33,153 nt of DNA, from contig CAMXQE010000042.1 in NCBI GenBank assembly GCA_947246015.1, positions 1 to 33,153 of the forward strand, given 5' to 3'. The DNA is from an uncultured Lachnospiraceae bacterium (GTDB taxonomy: Bacteria > Bacillota > Clostridia > Lachnospirales > Lachnospiraceae). Within the stretch, counting starts at the first letter, position 1; each line of letters begins with the position of its first letter. Under the pieces are notes generated by a model. The model did not search any database. It was given only the letters and a program-made list of their open reading frames with translations, and was not told where the DNA came from. The position numbers were made by a program, and so were the translations under genes. Below are positions 7,879-16,346 of the stretch, piece by piece.

Positions 7879-8889
7879 CTATTTCCCGTCATACAAATGG
7901 CATCTGACCACATGTCCGTTTCCCATGTCCTTTGCTTCCGGCGCCTGCTCCTTGCAGACTGCCATGCAGTCCTTGCAGCGCGTGTGGAATTTGCAGCCCT
8001 GCGGCGGATTGGCCGGGGAAGGGATGTCGCCTTCCAGAATCATCCGCTTTATCTTTATGTCCGGGTCAGGCATCGGAATTGCACTGAATAAAGCCTTTGT
8101 ATAAGGATGCAGCGGTTCCCTGAAAATATCCTCCGTGCTTCCTGTCTCTACCAGCCCGCCAAGATACATGACGCCTATCGTATCGGAGAAATGCTCCACG
8201 ACCGAAAGGTCATGGGAGATGAACAGATACGTCAGGTTCATCTTCTCCTGTAGTTCTTTCAGAAGGTTGATAATCTGCGCCTGTATCGATACATCCAATG
8301 CCGATACCGGTTCGTCGCAGACGATGAATTCCGGCTTCAGGGCTAGTGCCCTGGCAATGCAGATACGCTGTCTCTGCCCGCCCGAAAACTCATGGGGATA
8401 CCTTTCCTTATGATACTCCTGCAGGCCGCAGTTCAGCATAACCTGCGTAATATACTCGTTGTACTGCTCTTTCGGCACCAGATTGTGCTGCCTTACCGCC
8501 TCTCCGATAATCTCTCCGACAGGCAGTCTGGGCGACAGGGAAGAATACGGATCCTGGAAAATAATCTGCATCTTCGTACGCAGTTCCCTCAGTTTCTTCT
8601 TATCCACATTGTTTACATCCTCGCCGTTAAAAAGGACTGTTCCCGATGTCTTCTCCAGCAGGCGCAAAATCGTGCGCCCTGTCGTGGACTTCCCACAGCC
8701 GGATTCCCCTACCAGCCCCATCGTGGTTCCTCTCTTAATCTGAAAAGATACATCGTCCACTGCCTTTACATTTCCTGTCACGCCGCCGAAAAAGCCGCCC
8801 TTTATCGGGAAATATTTCTTCAGATGGGATACTTCCAGAATATTGTCTTCCTGGTGGACCAACGTCCCATTGTTCGCTTCGTTAGCCAT
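7879..8889 (-). CDS. oppF: Oligopeptide/dipeptide ABC importer, ATPase subunit (OppF/DppF type)
   Basis: This 336-residue cytoplasmic ATPase pairs with OppD to power peptide import. It has Walker [10 protein letters not shown], a Q-loop in IFQDPYSSLSPR, signature FSGGQRQR, Walker B FIVCDEPVSALD and the switch His in LFISHDLSVV. The C-terminal oligopeptide-transporter extension includes HPYTKALFSAIP and a Cys-containing tail (CKFHTRCKDCMAVCKE). A KGGFFGGVTGNVKAVDDVSF segment near the N-terminus is typical of OppF. The start at 8889 follows AAGGAGGGAGG and overlaps the oppD stop by eight bases, so translation is probably coupled. It is the last gene of the operon. Confidence 0.95.
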   Translation of the reverse strand: MANEANNGTLVHQEDNILEVSHLKKYFPIKGGFFGGVTGNVKAVDDVSFQIKRGTTMGLVGESGCGKSTTGRTILRLLEKTSGTVLFNGEDVNNVDKKKLRELRTKMQIIFQDPYSSLSPRLPVGEIIGEAVRQHNLVPKEQYNEYITQVMLNCGLQEYHKERYPHEFSGGQRQRICIARALALKPEFIVCDEPVSALDVSIQAQIINLLKELQEKMNLTYLFISHDLSVVEHFSDTIGVMYLGGLVETGSTEDIFREPLHPYTKALFSAIPMPDPDIKIKRMILEGDIPSPANPPQGCKFHTRCKDCMAVCKEQAPEAKDMGNGHVVRCHLYDGK

Positions 8890-10033
8890 TCTGTACGCCT
8901 CCCTCCTTGCAACGATAACAGCTTACCACATGCGTAGGTGATACATGGTATGCCTCCGGATATACCCCTTCGCATTCGGCAATACACATTTCACAGCGGT
9001 CTTTGAAATAGCAGTAATCCGGCATGTCCACCGGATTCGGCACACTGCCCGGAATGCTGTAAAGCTTGTCAATATGTTTGCCCACTACCGGTTTGGAATT
9101 CATCAGTCCCCGTGTATAAGGATGCCTCGGGTCCTTGAAGATTTCCTGTGCCGTTCCCTTTTCTACCACGCGTCCTGCGTACATAACGACCACATAATCC
9201 GCCATTTCCGCCACCACGCCCAAATCATGGGTGATTAACATAATCGAACTGTTGATTTTATCCTTTAAACTGCGCAGCAGGTCTAGCACCTGCGCCTGTA
9301 TCGTCACATCCAGCGCCGTCGTCGGCTCATCCGCAACAATCAGCTTCGGGCTGCAGGCAAGCGCCATGGCAATCATGATACGCTGTCTCATACCACCCGA
9401 CAACTCATGGGGATACATCCGGTATACGCCCTCTTTGTTGGCAATTCCCACTACCTCCAGCATTTCTATGGTACGCGCCTTTACCTGCTCTTTTGACATA
9501 TCCGGGTTATGCAGGGCGATTACCTCATCCACCTGGTCCCCGATACGGAATACCGGATTCAGGGAAGTCATCGGCTCCTGAAAAATCATGGACATATAGT
9601 TGCCGCGCAGTTTCTGCATCACTTCCGCGGGTGCATTGACTACATTATAGACTTTGTCCCCCGCATTGAAACGAATCTCCCCTTCCACCGTCTGTCCTGA
9701 AGGCCGCTGTACCAGCTGCAGCAGAGACAGGCTGGTTACGGATTTCCCGCAGCCCGACTCTCCGACAATCCCTACTGTCTTCCCCTGCGGCACATCAAAC
9801 GACACACCGCTTACCGACTTCACGGTTCCGATATCGGTGAAGAAATAGGTATGCACATTATCAAATTCCACACAGTTCTCCGGATTCTTCATCTTTGTCA
9901 CATATTCCGACTCCGGTATATTCTTCCGGTTCCTTTTCTTCTCCATCTCTTTCGTAATCTTACGATTATATCTGGAAATCTCCCGCGACTCCTTCGCGGA
10001 TATATAATTTGAACTCTTCTTATTCCCTGCCAT
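8882..10033 (-). CDS. oppD: Oligopeptide/dipeptide ABC importer, ATPase subunit (OppD/DppD type)
   Basis: This 383-residue ATPase is the partner of OppF. It has Walker [10 protein letters not shown], a Q-loop in [12 protein letters not shown], signature LSGGMRQR, Walker [13 protein letters not shown] and the H-loop in [14 protein letters not shown]. The C-terminal extension has a cysteine cluster ([14 protein letters not shown], later CYRC); some Dpp-type ATPases hold an iron-sulfur cluster there. The first ~50 residues are an unusual basic, polar extension ([20 protein letters not shown]) not needed by the family. The ATG at 10033 has GAGG six bases away; the ATG at 10036 is too close to it. 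A TTG further up at 10063 lacks a ribosome site. It lies 43 bp after oppC. Confidence 0.94.
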   Translation of the reverse strand: MAGNKKSSNYISAKESREISRYNRKITKEMEKKRNRKNIPESEYVTKMKNPENCVEFDNVHTYFFTDIGTVKSVSGVSFDVPQGKTVGIVGESGCGKSVTSLSLLQLVQRPSGQTVEGEIRFNAGDKVYNVVNAPAEVMQKLRGNYMSMIFQEPMTSLNPVFRIGDQVDEVIALHNPDMSKEQVKARTIEMLEVVGIANKEGVYRMYPHELSGGMRQRIMIAMALACSPKLIVADEPTTALDVTIQAQVLDLLRSLKDKINSSIMLITHDLGVVAEMADYVVVMYAGRVVEKGTAQEIFKDPRHPYTRGLMNSKPVVGKHIDKLYSIPGSVPNPVDMPDYCYFKDRCEMCIAECEGVYPEAYHVSPTHVVSCYRCKEGGVQNG

Positions 10034-10076
10034 CATATCCCTCGCAATCCACTCACAATCCAACCGCAGTCCATTT

Positions 10077-11756
10077 CTATCTCTTCATTTTCGGGTCGAA
10101 CGCATCGCGCAGCCCGTCACCGATAAAGTTAAATGCAAGTACGGTCAGCAGAATCAGGATACCTGCCGGAACCCATACGAACAAGTAGTTTGTCATGACA
10201 TAAGAGTCATTTACCGCATTGATGATACTTCCCCAGGAAGCCGCCGGATATTTGATACCCAGACCAAGGTAACTGAGCGTTGCCTCCGCCAGAATTACCT
10301 CGCCAAGACCCATGGAAGCAAACACGATAAGCTGCGGCACCACATTCGGAATCAGATGTTTGAAAATCCTGCGTCCTACGCTGATACCCATCGCTTCCGC
10401 CGCCACCATAAATTCCTGCTCACGCAGGGACAGAATCTGTCCGCGCACGATACGCGCTATACCGACCCATCCGATGATACTCATGATTACACACAGCATA
10501 TAGATACGCACCGTTGCACTGGCCCTGTAATGATCCATGATGGAACCGAGTATCAGATACAGCGGCATGGAAGGAATACAGTAAATCACATCCACCAGAC
10601 GCATCAGAATATTATCGACCCAGCCGCCGAAATAACCGGCAACGCCGCCAACAATCATACCGATGATAACTTCTATGATAACTACCACAAAACCGATTAA
10701 CAGGGAAATACGCCCGCCGTACATGAGACGCGCCAGCAAATCCATACCGTTGGCATCCGTTCCGAGCCAGTGTTCTTCCGACGGCTGCGCATAAGTATCG
10801 ATGACACGCGTCTCCTGAAAACGGGAAATCAGATACTGGCCGTTATTTTCCGACAGCAGATACGTATCCGTCACACCGTCCGCATCCGTATATTCAAAAG
10901 ACTCCGCGCCGTCCTGTATGGCCAGGGCAGCCGCTTCTTTGAAATCCGGCGCCAGGAATACCCCGCCTATGACACTGTTTATATTCATATTGGAAATATA
11001 TGCATAATCCGAACCGTCCGCGGCAAAGACCATTGCCGTCTCTTCTCCGTCCATCTCAACCGTATAGTTCAGCCCGTCCGCCTCAAACGTCTTTTCTTTT
11101 CCGCTCATGGCAAGCAGGGCATTCTTATAAAAATCATAGGAAAGCGTAGTGCCCGCCGTATAAGGTGTCAGGGAAAGCTTGCAGATAACCGCCATCTCCG
11201 AAGCGATATAGAGCAGTTCCTTCCCCGATGCGTCATCCGCGATATACGCCACATCATCGTACTCAAAATAATTGTCGCCGGAAGCCACCGCCTGGTCGTG
11301 CTCCTTCGATTTCAGAGCCCTCGGATTCTTGGTTTCCTCCGCACCATAGATGATAAAAGAATCCCCCGTCAAAGGCCGCAGGGCCAGATTCCCTCCGCCT
11401 CTTGTCTCCACCACCTTCTGGTTTTTGGTAATCGCAAGGATGGACTTGGAATACAGGTCGCTCGGCACTTCCGCACCTTCGGCTTCATACATCATATAAT
11501 CACTGATATAAGTCGCTCCCGCATAATCCTTTTTCATTTCCTCTGTCGTATAAAAAACCTGACTCTGCCCATAAGGGATTACCATACCGCCTATAAAGGA
11601 AAACAGAAACATACAGATAATAATGACCATCCCTATAATAGCGAGCTTGTTCCGGAAAAAACGTTTTAACACCAACGCACTCGGAGAAAGCACTTTGACA
11701 CGCTGCATATCGTCTAACTTCATATTTTCTACTTTTGTATTCTCTTCGTTAGCCAT
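10077..11756 (-). CDS. oppC: Oligopeptide ABC importer, permease subunit (OppC/DppC type) with large extracytoplasmic insertion
   Basis: This 559-residue membrane protein is nearly twice the usual ~300 residues. TM1 is at about residues 37-60. The normal permease core begins at LGTDANGMDLLARLMYGGR (331) and contains about five further helices and the EAA loop (EAMGISVGRRIFKHLIPN) that docks on the ATPases. Between them lie about 265 mostly polar residues. By topology this segment is on the outer face, where it could contact the binding protein or peptide. Its sequence (GGNLALRPLTGDSFIIYGAEE, YAYISNMNINSVIGGVF) looks beta-rich and does not match a domain I know. The start at 11756 has GGAGAGGAC upstream; oppB ends 15 bp before it. 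Confidence 0.92.
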   Translation of the reverse strand: MANEENTKVENMKLDDMQRVKVLSPSALVLKRFFRNKLAIIGMVIIICMFLFSFIGGMVIPYGQSQVFYTTEEMKKDYAGATYISDYMMYEAEGAEVPSDLYSKSILAITKNQKVVETRGGGNLALRPLTGDSFIIYGAEETKNPRALKSKEHDQAVASGDNYFEYDDVAYIADDASGKELLYIASEMAVICKLSLTPYTAGTTLSYDFYKNALLAMSGKEKTFEADGLNYTVEMDGEETAMVFAADGSDYAYISNMNINSVIGGVFLAPDFKEAAALAIQDGAESFEYTDADGVTDTYLLSENNGQYLISRFQETRVIDTYAQPSEEHWLGTDANGMDLLARLMYGGRISLLIGFVVVIIEVIIGMIVGGVAGYFGGWVDNILMRLVDVIYCIPSMPLYLILGSIMDHYRASATVRIYMLCVIMSIIGWVGIARIVRGQILSLREQEFMVAAEAMGISVGRRIFKHLIPNVVPQLIVFASMGLGEVILAEATLSYLGLGIKYPAASWGSIINAVNDSYVMTNYLFVWVPAGILILLTVLAFNFIGDGLRDAFDPKMKR

Positions 11757-11771
11757 GTCCTCTCTCCTTTC

Positions 11772-12758
11772 CTAATTTACCCTGACACGCGGATCCACCA
11801 CCGCATACAGAATATCCGCCAGCAGATTGCCTGCCAGAATCAGAACTGCACTGAACAGCATATAAAACATAACAAACGGAATATCCCCCAGCACAATACA
11901 CTGATAAGAAGTATAACCGATACCCGGAATCTGGAACAGTGTCTCGGTAATCAGCGCACCGCCGAACAGAGACGGAAGCGTTCCGCCCAAAAGAGTGATA
12001 ATCGGTATCAGAATGTTGCGGAATGCATGATGGTTGATGACTTTCCGCTCCGGGAGTCCTTTCGCCCGTGCTGTCCGGATATAGTCGGAATTCAGTACCT
12101 CCAGCATATTCGTACGGGTATAGCGCATCAGAGAGCCGATGTTGACAATTGTTAAGGTAGCCACAGGCATAATCATATGCTTCGCCATATCCAGTATCTG
12201 TCCGGCCGGACTGAGCTGCTGGTGCATACGCCCGACAATGCCGTACAAATCCAGCCAGTTCAACTTTATGGCAAATATCCATTTTAAGATAGTCGCAAAG
12301 AAGAAACTCGGAAGGGATATACCAATCAGCGCAATGACCGTAATCGAATAGTCCGTCAGGGAATACTGTTTCCTTGCTGCCGCCACACCTGCCGGAATGG
12401 CTATGATGATTTCCAAAATGAAAGAGGCCAGCGCCAGCGCAAAAGAATACCAGATGACACTGGAAAATTTCTGCAGCACCGGCTGGTTATAATTCCATGA
12501 ATCGCCGAACTGCCCGCGGACAGCCTTGGATGCCCATGTAACATATCCCTGTATGATACCGGAATCCAAACCATATGCGGCGTTCAGCTGTTCCAGCCAT
12601 TCATCATAACTTTTTGCCCCAGGCTTCTGTGAAAGTTCCATCGCTTTTGTCTCTACGAAAGAAGCAGGCATACATCGCATGATGCCATAAATAATCATAG
12701 AAACAAAGAATAAAAGAACGACAGAAATCAACAATCTTTTTATTACGAATTTCTTCAT
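11772..12758 (-). CDS. oppB: Oligopeptide ABC importer, permease subunit (OppB/DppB type)
   Basis: This 328-residue inner-membrane permease is of normal length for the family. TM1 is at about residues 9-27. The EAA loop ARAKGLPERKVINHHAFRN sits at about 230-250. The conserved C-terminal part includes GGALITETLFQIPGIGYTSYQ and DILYAVVDPRVR. The start at 12758 is preceded by AAGGAGAGAA. It is the first gene after the oppA terminator-like hairpin and forms a tight cluster with oppC (15 bp gap). Confidence 0.94.
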   Translation of the reverse strand: MKKFVIKRLLISVVLLFFVSMIIYGIMRCMPASFVETKAMELSQKPGAKSYDEWLEQLNAAYGLDSGIIQGYVTWASKAVRGQFGDSWNYNQPVLQKFSSVIWYSFALALASFILEIIIAIPAGVAAARKQYSLTDYSITVIALIGISLPSFFFATILKWIFAIKLNWLDLYGIVGRMHQQLSPAGQILDMAKHMIMPVATLTIVNIGSLMRYTRTNMLEVLNSDYIRTARAKGLPERKVINHHAFRNILIPIITLLGGTLPSLFGGALITETLFQIPGIGYTSYQCIVLGDIPFVMFYMLFSAVLILAGNLLADILYAVVDPRVRVN

Positions 12759-12790
12759 TTTCTTCTCTCCTTAACCCTTGCCCTGTATCA

Positions 12791-12840
12791 CAGAGGCATT
12801 TCGCCAGAGGACTTTTTCCGGTCCTTTCGCGAAGTGCCTC
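12791..12840 (-). other. Second stem-loop between oppA and oppB
   Basis: GAGGCATTTCGC (12791-12802) pairs with GCGAAGTGCCTC (12829-12840) with one mismatch. It lies between the terminator-like hairpin and the oppB ribosome site. It may protect the downstream mRNA end or modulate oppB translation. Confidence 0.5.
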
Positions 12841-12845
12841 CGTAT

Positions 12846-12890
12846 AAAAACCAGTCCCCGGAAGGGAATACACATTCCCTCCCGGACCGG
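12846..12890 (-). terminator. Partial terminator/attenuator between oppA and oppB
   Basis: On minus, CCGGTCCGGGAGGGAAT pairs imperfectly with ATTCCCTTCCGGGGACTGG around a GTGT loop, followed directly by TTTTTATA. Such a hairpin between a binding-protein gene and its permease genes commonly lets the binding protein be made in excess. The 159-bp gap is the only large gap in the operon. Confidence 0.8.
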
Positions 12891-12917
12891 TTCTGCCATC
12901 TGAAAAAACAATGCGTC

Positions 12918-15317
12918 TTATTTTACCTTCAGATTTTCAATTTCTTCACGATACTGCCAGTAAGAAGTAGCATCCTGTACCGTACTGTCCAAATCAATGC
13001 GTTCGGAACTGTATACCGTTGCTTCCTGCCTCTGGTAAATCGGAATCTCTACCGCATAATCCACGATATAATCAAGTGCTTCTTTATAAACTGCCTTACG
13101 GTATGTCTGGTCTGTATTGGTACGCGCCTCCATAACGAGCTGATCCAGTTCATCCTGATAAATCCTGTAATTCTTAGCGCTGCCGCCTTCACTGTGATAA
13201 ATCTGGAACATATCCGGATCCGGCACCGTTGACCATGCCGCACACCACATATCAATCGTACCGCCGTTGATGCCGTCCCACAGCTGGGAAGAATCCGAAA
13301 GGTCATTGATTGCCAGATTGAAACCGATGCTCTTCAATGCGTCTGCTGCCGCTGTTATGATACCGAAAGAAGGGTGGTCTCCGTTTCCGCCTGCCGGAAT
13401 TGTCATGGTGCATTCCATCCTGCCTCCTGCCGGCGCTGCCGTAATCTTACCATCCGCTACCGTATAACCTGCCGCTTCGAAATAACCCAGCGCCGCTTCC
13501 AAAGCTGCTGCATATTTCTCGTCTTCTGTCATATTGTCCGTATAAATATCGTTTCCGTTTACGTCTACCGAGAATGCCACCTTATAATCCGCATCCGATT
13601 TCTGGGGCGCTGCCCAGTTCGTATTGGAAATCGGGTAATTGATAACCGAAGCAGCCTCTCCGTAATAGGAATCGATAACCACATCACGGTATACCGAAAT
13701 GACAGTTGCAATCGCTTTCCTGAAATTCTTGGACTCCTCGCTGCCTGCATCGTCGCCTACCATCATAAGCTGTGAATTCATACCGATATAACCGTATCCC
13801 CTGTAATCCACCAGGTCAACCGATACCTTATCACCTTTCAGTTCTCCATTGCTGTTCTCGCCTTCAACCTGTGCCAGAACCTCCTTAGAGATAGACGGCT
13901 GTGAAATATCGATTGTTCCCTGAAGGACACCCGGAAGCTTATCCGCTTCGGCAGTCGTCCTCCACTGCAGATACTTGGTAGCCGGCACACCCTTATAGTA
14001 ATACTCATTCGCTTCCATATATACGGTCCGGTTCTCATAGCTTACGAACTTATAAGGACCCGCACCCATAGGCTGTGTTGTCTTAGCCCTTACGGAAGAA
14101 AGGTCGCCTTTCGGGAAACCGAACTTATTGTTGTCATAATCATACTGACCGGGGTCGCCGTAGTAATGCATGGGCGATACATAAATGGATAAATCGTAAA
14201 TAGCCGGTGCACTGACTTCCGTCAGGATAACACGTACGGAATTATCTCCTGTTTTCTGGATACCGCTGATATTTTCTACAGAATCACCTGTCTCAACCGT
14301 TACTTTATAACTGTCATCTAGGAATGTGAACAGACCGGAATCCGCTGCCTCTGTATCGGACAGTGTCTGATAATCATAATTATAGCTTACAACCATCTCA
14401 TTCCAGTAATCTGCCAGTGTAGGCACGTCATTGTCCTTCAGTGTCCATGTAGTCTCCGTTGCAGAACCGGTAATGGAACCGTCTTCATTCATGGAAGCGA
14501 ATCCCCAGTTCACCATACCGTTGGACACCTCATCCAGACCGTCCTCCACATAACCTGCCGCTACGCAGTAATCACAGATGCTCTTTGCAAATGCCTCGCC
14601 TGCTGCCGGGAAATCCGTTTCAAAGAATTTCTTCTGGTCTTCCTCAGAATAGAATGAAAAATCTGTATTGTCCTCTCCCTTGGAAAGCATCAGGTCATAA
14701 AGCACCGTAGAACCGCTTCTGTATTCCTCAAGTCCCTGAATCGGCAGTGCGTATACGGAACTTGCCCCGTCATAGGACGGGTCTAAGTATACATAATAGG
14801 AAAAAATAACATCATCTATCGTCAACGGTTCACCGTCCGCAAACTTCACATCATCACGGATGGTATAATCATAATATACCGTACCGTCTGCATTCTCCGT
14901 CACTTCACAGTCCGCAATACCGGTATATGTATAATTCGTACCGTTATATTCCTTCGTCTCTCCCTCAATGCCCTTGTAAACAATTTCCCCTTTCCGGTCA
15001 TAGTTTAACAGGGACACCGTGGTAATCAGCCAGACATCCTCATCCGGTACGGATTCTCCGAAGAACGGGCTGAACTTTTCGCTCACATCGTCATGACCGA
15101 TAACTATCGGCGTATCCTCATTACTTGCCGAAGGTTCCTCAGCCGGTGTCTCCGTATTATCCGCTGCCGGCGCAGTCTCGGCGGGAGCTGCCGGTTCCGC
15201 AGGTGCCGTCTCTGCAGGCGTATCATTGGAAGAACCGCCGCAGCCGGCTAAAGCGCCTGCAAACATAGTTCCTGCCAAGAGTACGGCAAGGAACTTGCTT
15301 CTTGTTTTCAGTTTCAT
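12918..15317 (-). CDS. oppA: Oligopeptide-binding lipoprotein (OppA/SBP family 5), oversized
   Basis: This 799-residue extracellular lipoprotein delivers peptides to the OppBCDF importer. The signal peptide ends in lipobox LAGC with Cys26. A Pro/Ala/Glu/Thr-rich linker (about 27-70) tethers it. The family-5 binding fold follows, with PFFGESVPDEDVWLITTVSLLNYD near the start, YYDYTIRDDVKFADGEPLTIDDVIFSYY and, near the end, MWCAAWSTVPDPDMFQIYHSEGG. Typical members have 520-560 residues, so about 250 extra residues are spread over the middle. The ATG at 15317 lies nine bases after GGAGG; the ATG at 15326 abuts the ribosome site and cannot be used. It is the first gene of the opp operon. Confidence 0.93.
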   Translation of the reverse strand: MKLKTRSKFLAVLLAGTMFAGALAGCGGSSNDTPAETAPAEPAAPAETAPAADNTETPAEEPSASNEDTPIVIGHDDVSEKFSPFFGESVPDEDVWLITTVSLLNYDRKGEIVYKGIEGETKEYNGTNYTYTGIADCEVTENADGTVYYDYTIRDDVKFADGEPLTIDDVIFSYYVYLDPSYDGASSVYALPIQGLEEYRSGSTVLYDLMLSKGEDNTDFSFYSEEDQKKFFETDFPAAGEAFAKSICDYCVAAGYVEDGLDEVSNGMVNWGFASMNEDGSITGSATETTWTLKDNDVPTLADYWNEMVVSYNYDYQTLSDTEAADSGLFTFLDDSYKVTVETGDSVENISGIQKTGDNSVRVILTEVSAPAIYDLSIYVSPMHYYGDPGQYDYDNNKFGFPKGDLSSVRAKTTQPMGAGPYKFVSYENRTVYMEANEYYYKGVPATKYLQWRTTAEADKLPGVLQGTIDISQPSISKEVLAQVEGENSNGELKGDKVSVDLVDYRGYGYIGMNSQLMMVGDDAGSEESKNFRKAIATVISVYRDVVIDSYYGEAASVINYPISNTNWAAPQKSDADYKVAFSVDVNGNDIYTDNMTEDEKYAAALEAALGYFEAAGYTVADGKITAAPAGGRMECTMTIPAGGNGDHPSFGIITAAADALKSIGFNLAINDLSDSSQLWDGINGGTIDMWCAAWSTVPDPDMFQIYHSEGGSAKNYRIYQDELDQLVMEARTNTDQTYRKAVYKEALDYIVDYAVEIPIYQRQEATVYSSERIDLDSTVQDATSYWQYREEIENLKVK

Positions 15318-15425
15318 AATAATCATCCTCCTTTATTGATATATGCTTAACCTTTTATACGGGAAATCCCGTGCGCATACTGCACGGTTTTTATTCCAGA
15401 CATATAAAGGGAAAAACCAAATCGG
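15318..15425 (-). other. oppA leader region with small hairpins
   Basis: On minus, CGTGC and GCACG form a small stem, and ACGGG/CCCGT another next to it; AAAGGAGG is the oppA ribosome site. I found no convincing -35/-10 pair here, so oppA may be read from the promoter ahead of the upstream membrane-protein gene. Confidence 0.4.
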
Positions 15426-15992
15426 TTACTCCGCCTTATGTTCGGATTTTTCTATTCTTAATCCTCCATAGGTCTTATTATAATACCTGCCGTATGAAAA
15501 AGCTGCTGCCAAAAACAGGATATGGCAGAACAGGTAAAGCAGCTCTCTCCCCATCTGTATTTCCGCATAATGCAGGAACATATAAACCACATCCAGCGCC
15601 ATGCTGATTACCGTAAGCACTGCAGCGCCGATACAGGAACGCCGCATTCTGGCAAGACCCGTCTCATACTGTGCTTTCTGCATCTTCAGCGGGTCGCTCC
15701 AGTAACTCACCGCACCGACAAACAGGTAAGCCAGCGGCAGGAAAATAAACAGATAAGGATATACAATCCAAAAAGTGCGGGAAGAATCCTGATTCACCAT
15801 CCCGGCCGCTATCTGTATCAGCATCAGCAGGACTGCAAAACACATATTCACCCGGTTTGTTTTCTTCTTACTTTCTTTATCCAACGGCAATATGTAGTAA
15901 TCGCCGATATAACAGACATCATCGACTACCCTGCCCTTGCCGTTCAGTCTCGTAAACTGCGAATAATCATCCTTATAATAATTTTTTATCAT
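15426..15992 (-). CDS. Small four-helix membrane protein, unknown function
   Basis: This 188-residue protein has a polar N-terminus (1-45), four likely membrane helices (about residues 48-65, 75-95, 118-140 and 148-165) and a basic/acidic tail (IEKSEHKAE). No family is recognised. The start ATG at 15992 is in MIKNYYKDDYSQ; the upstream AACGGGAAAGG is a weak ribosome site. A strong promoter lies about 185 bp upstream. The gene is 108 bp ahead of oppA, and no clear terminator separates them, so it could be the first gene of the opp transcript. Confidence 0.65.
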   Translation of the reverse strand: MIKNYYKDDYSQFTRLNGKGRVVDDVCYIGDYYILPLDKESKKKTNRVNMCFAVLLMLIQIAAGMVNQDSSRTFWIVYPYLFIFLPLAYLFVGAVSYWSDPLKMQKAQYETGLARMRRSCIGAAVLTVISMALDVVYMFLHYAEIQMGRELLYLFCHILFLAAAFSYGRYYNKTYGGLRIEKSEHKAE

Positions 15993-16024
15993 GCAGTATG
16001 CCTTTCCCGTTGCAGTTCATTTTT

Positions 16025-16061
16025 TTTCACGCATTTTAATTTATCGCTTTAATTCGTGAAA
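16025..16061. other. Inverted repeat in the leader of the membrane-protein gene
   Basis: TTTCACG (16025-16031) and CGTGAAA (16055-16061) are separated by 23 AT-rich bases. On minus a run of A follows, so it is not a terminator for that strand. It could be an operator or an mRNA hairpin. Confidence 0.35.
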
Positions 16062-16182
16062 TTGTCCGGATACAGCAAAAAAGTGCCTGAGAACGCCTAT
16101 GTCCACCGCACTTCATCTATTATGGCGAGTACATCTGTTCACCCCTATACGGTATACAAATATACAGTTCATTCAGTATACA

Positions 16183-16210
16183 ATTATATACAAATAATTA
16201 TATTTGTCAA
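16183..16210 (-). promoter_or_regulatory. Consensus promoter for the 15.9-kb membrane protein (and perhaps opp)
   Basis: On minus, TTGACA (16205-16210), a 16-bp AT-rich spacer and TATAAT (16183-16188): both hexamers are perfect consensus. Immediately downstream (16151-16182) GTATAC occurs twice about 25 bp apart, with a further TATAC between, which could be operator half-sites. Confidence 0.75.
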
Positions 16211-16267
16211 GTTGTTCAGCATAAGCGCTGCCGGGAACGCCATTGATACAGAAGACGCGTTATATCT

Positions 16268-16314
16268 GCAGCAAAAGCAGGAAATCCTGAAAGAATCCCT
16301 GCTTTTATTGCTGC
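16268..16314 (-). other. Strong stem-loop after the surface-protein gene
   Basis: GCAGCAAAAGCAGG (16268-16281) pairs with CCTGCTTTTATTGCTGC (16298-16314), allowing a 3-nt bulge. It lies 33 bp past the stop codon on minus. There is no long U-tract, so it may stabilise the 3' end or be a weak terminator. Confidence 0.55.
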
Positions 16315-16346
16315 TTCTATTCCAAACCCTGCTTCTATTCCAATTC

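Noticed and set aside
10770..11669. Plus-strand 299-codon open frame opposite oppC
   Set aside because: It mirrors the oppC insertion, is rich in Arg/His/Ile, has no ribosome site and no family features; oppC on minus is clearly the real gene.
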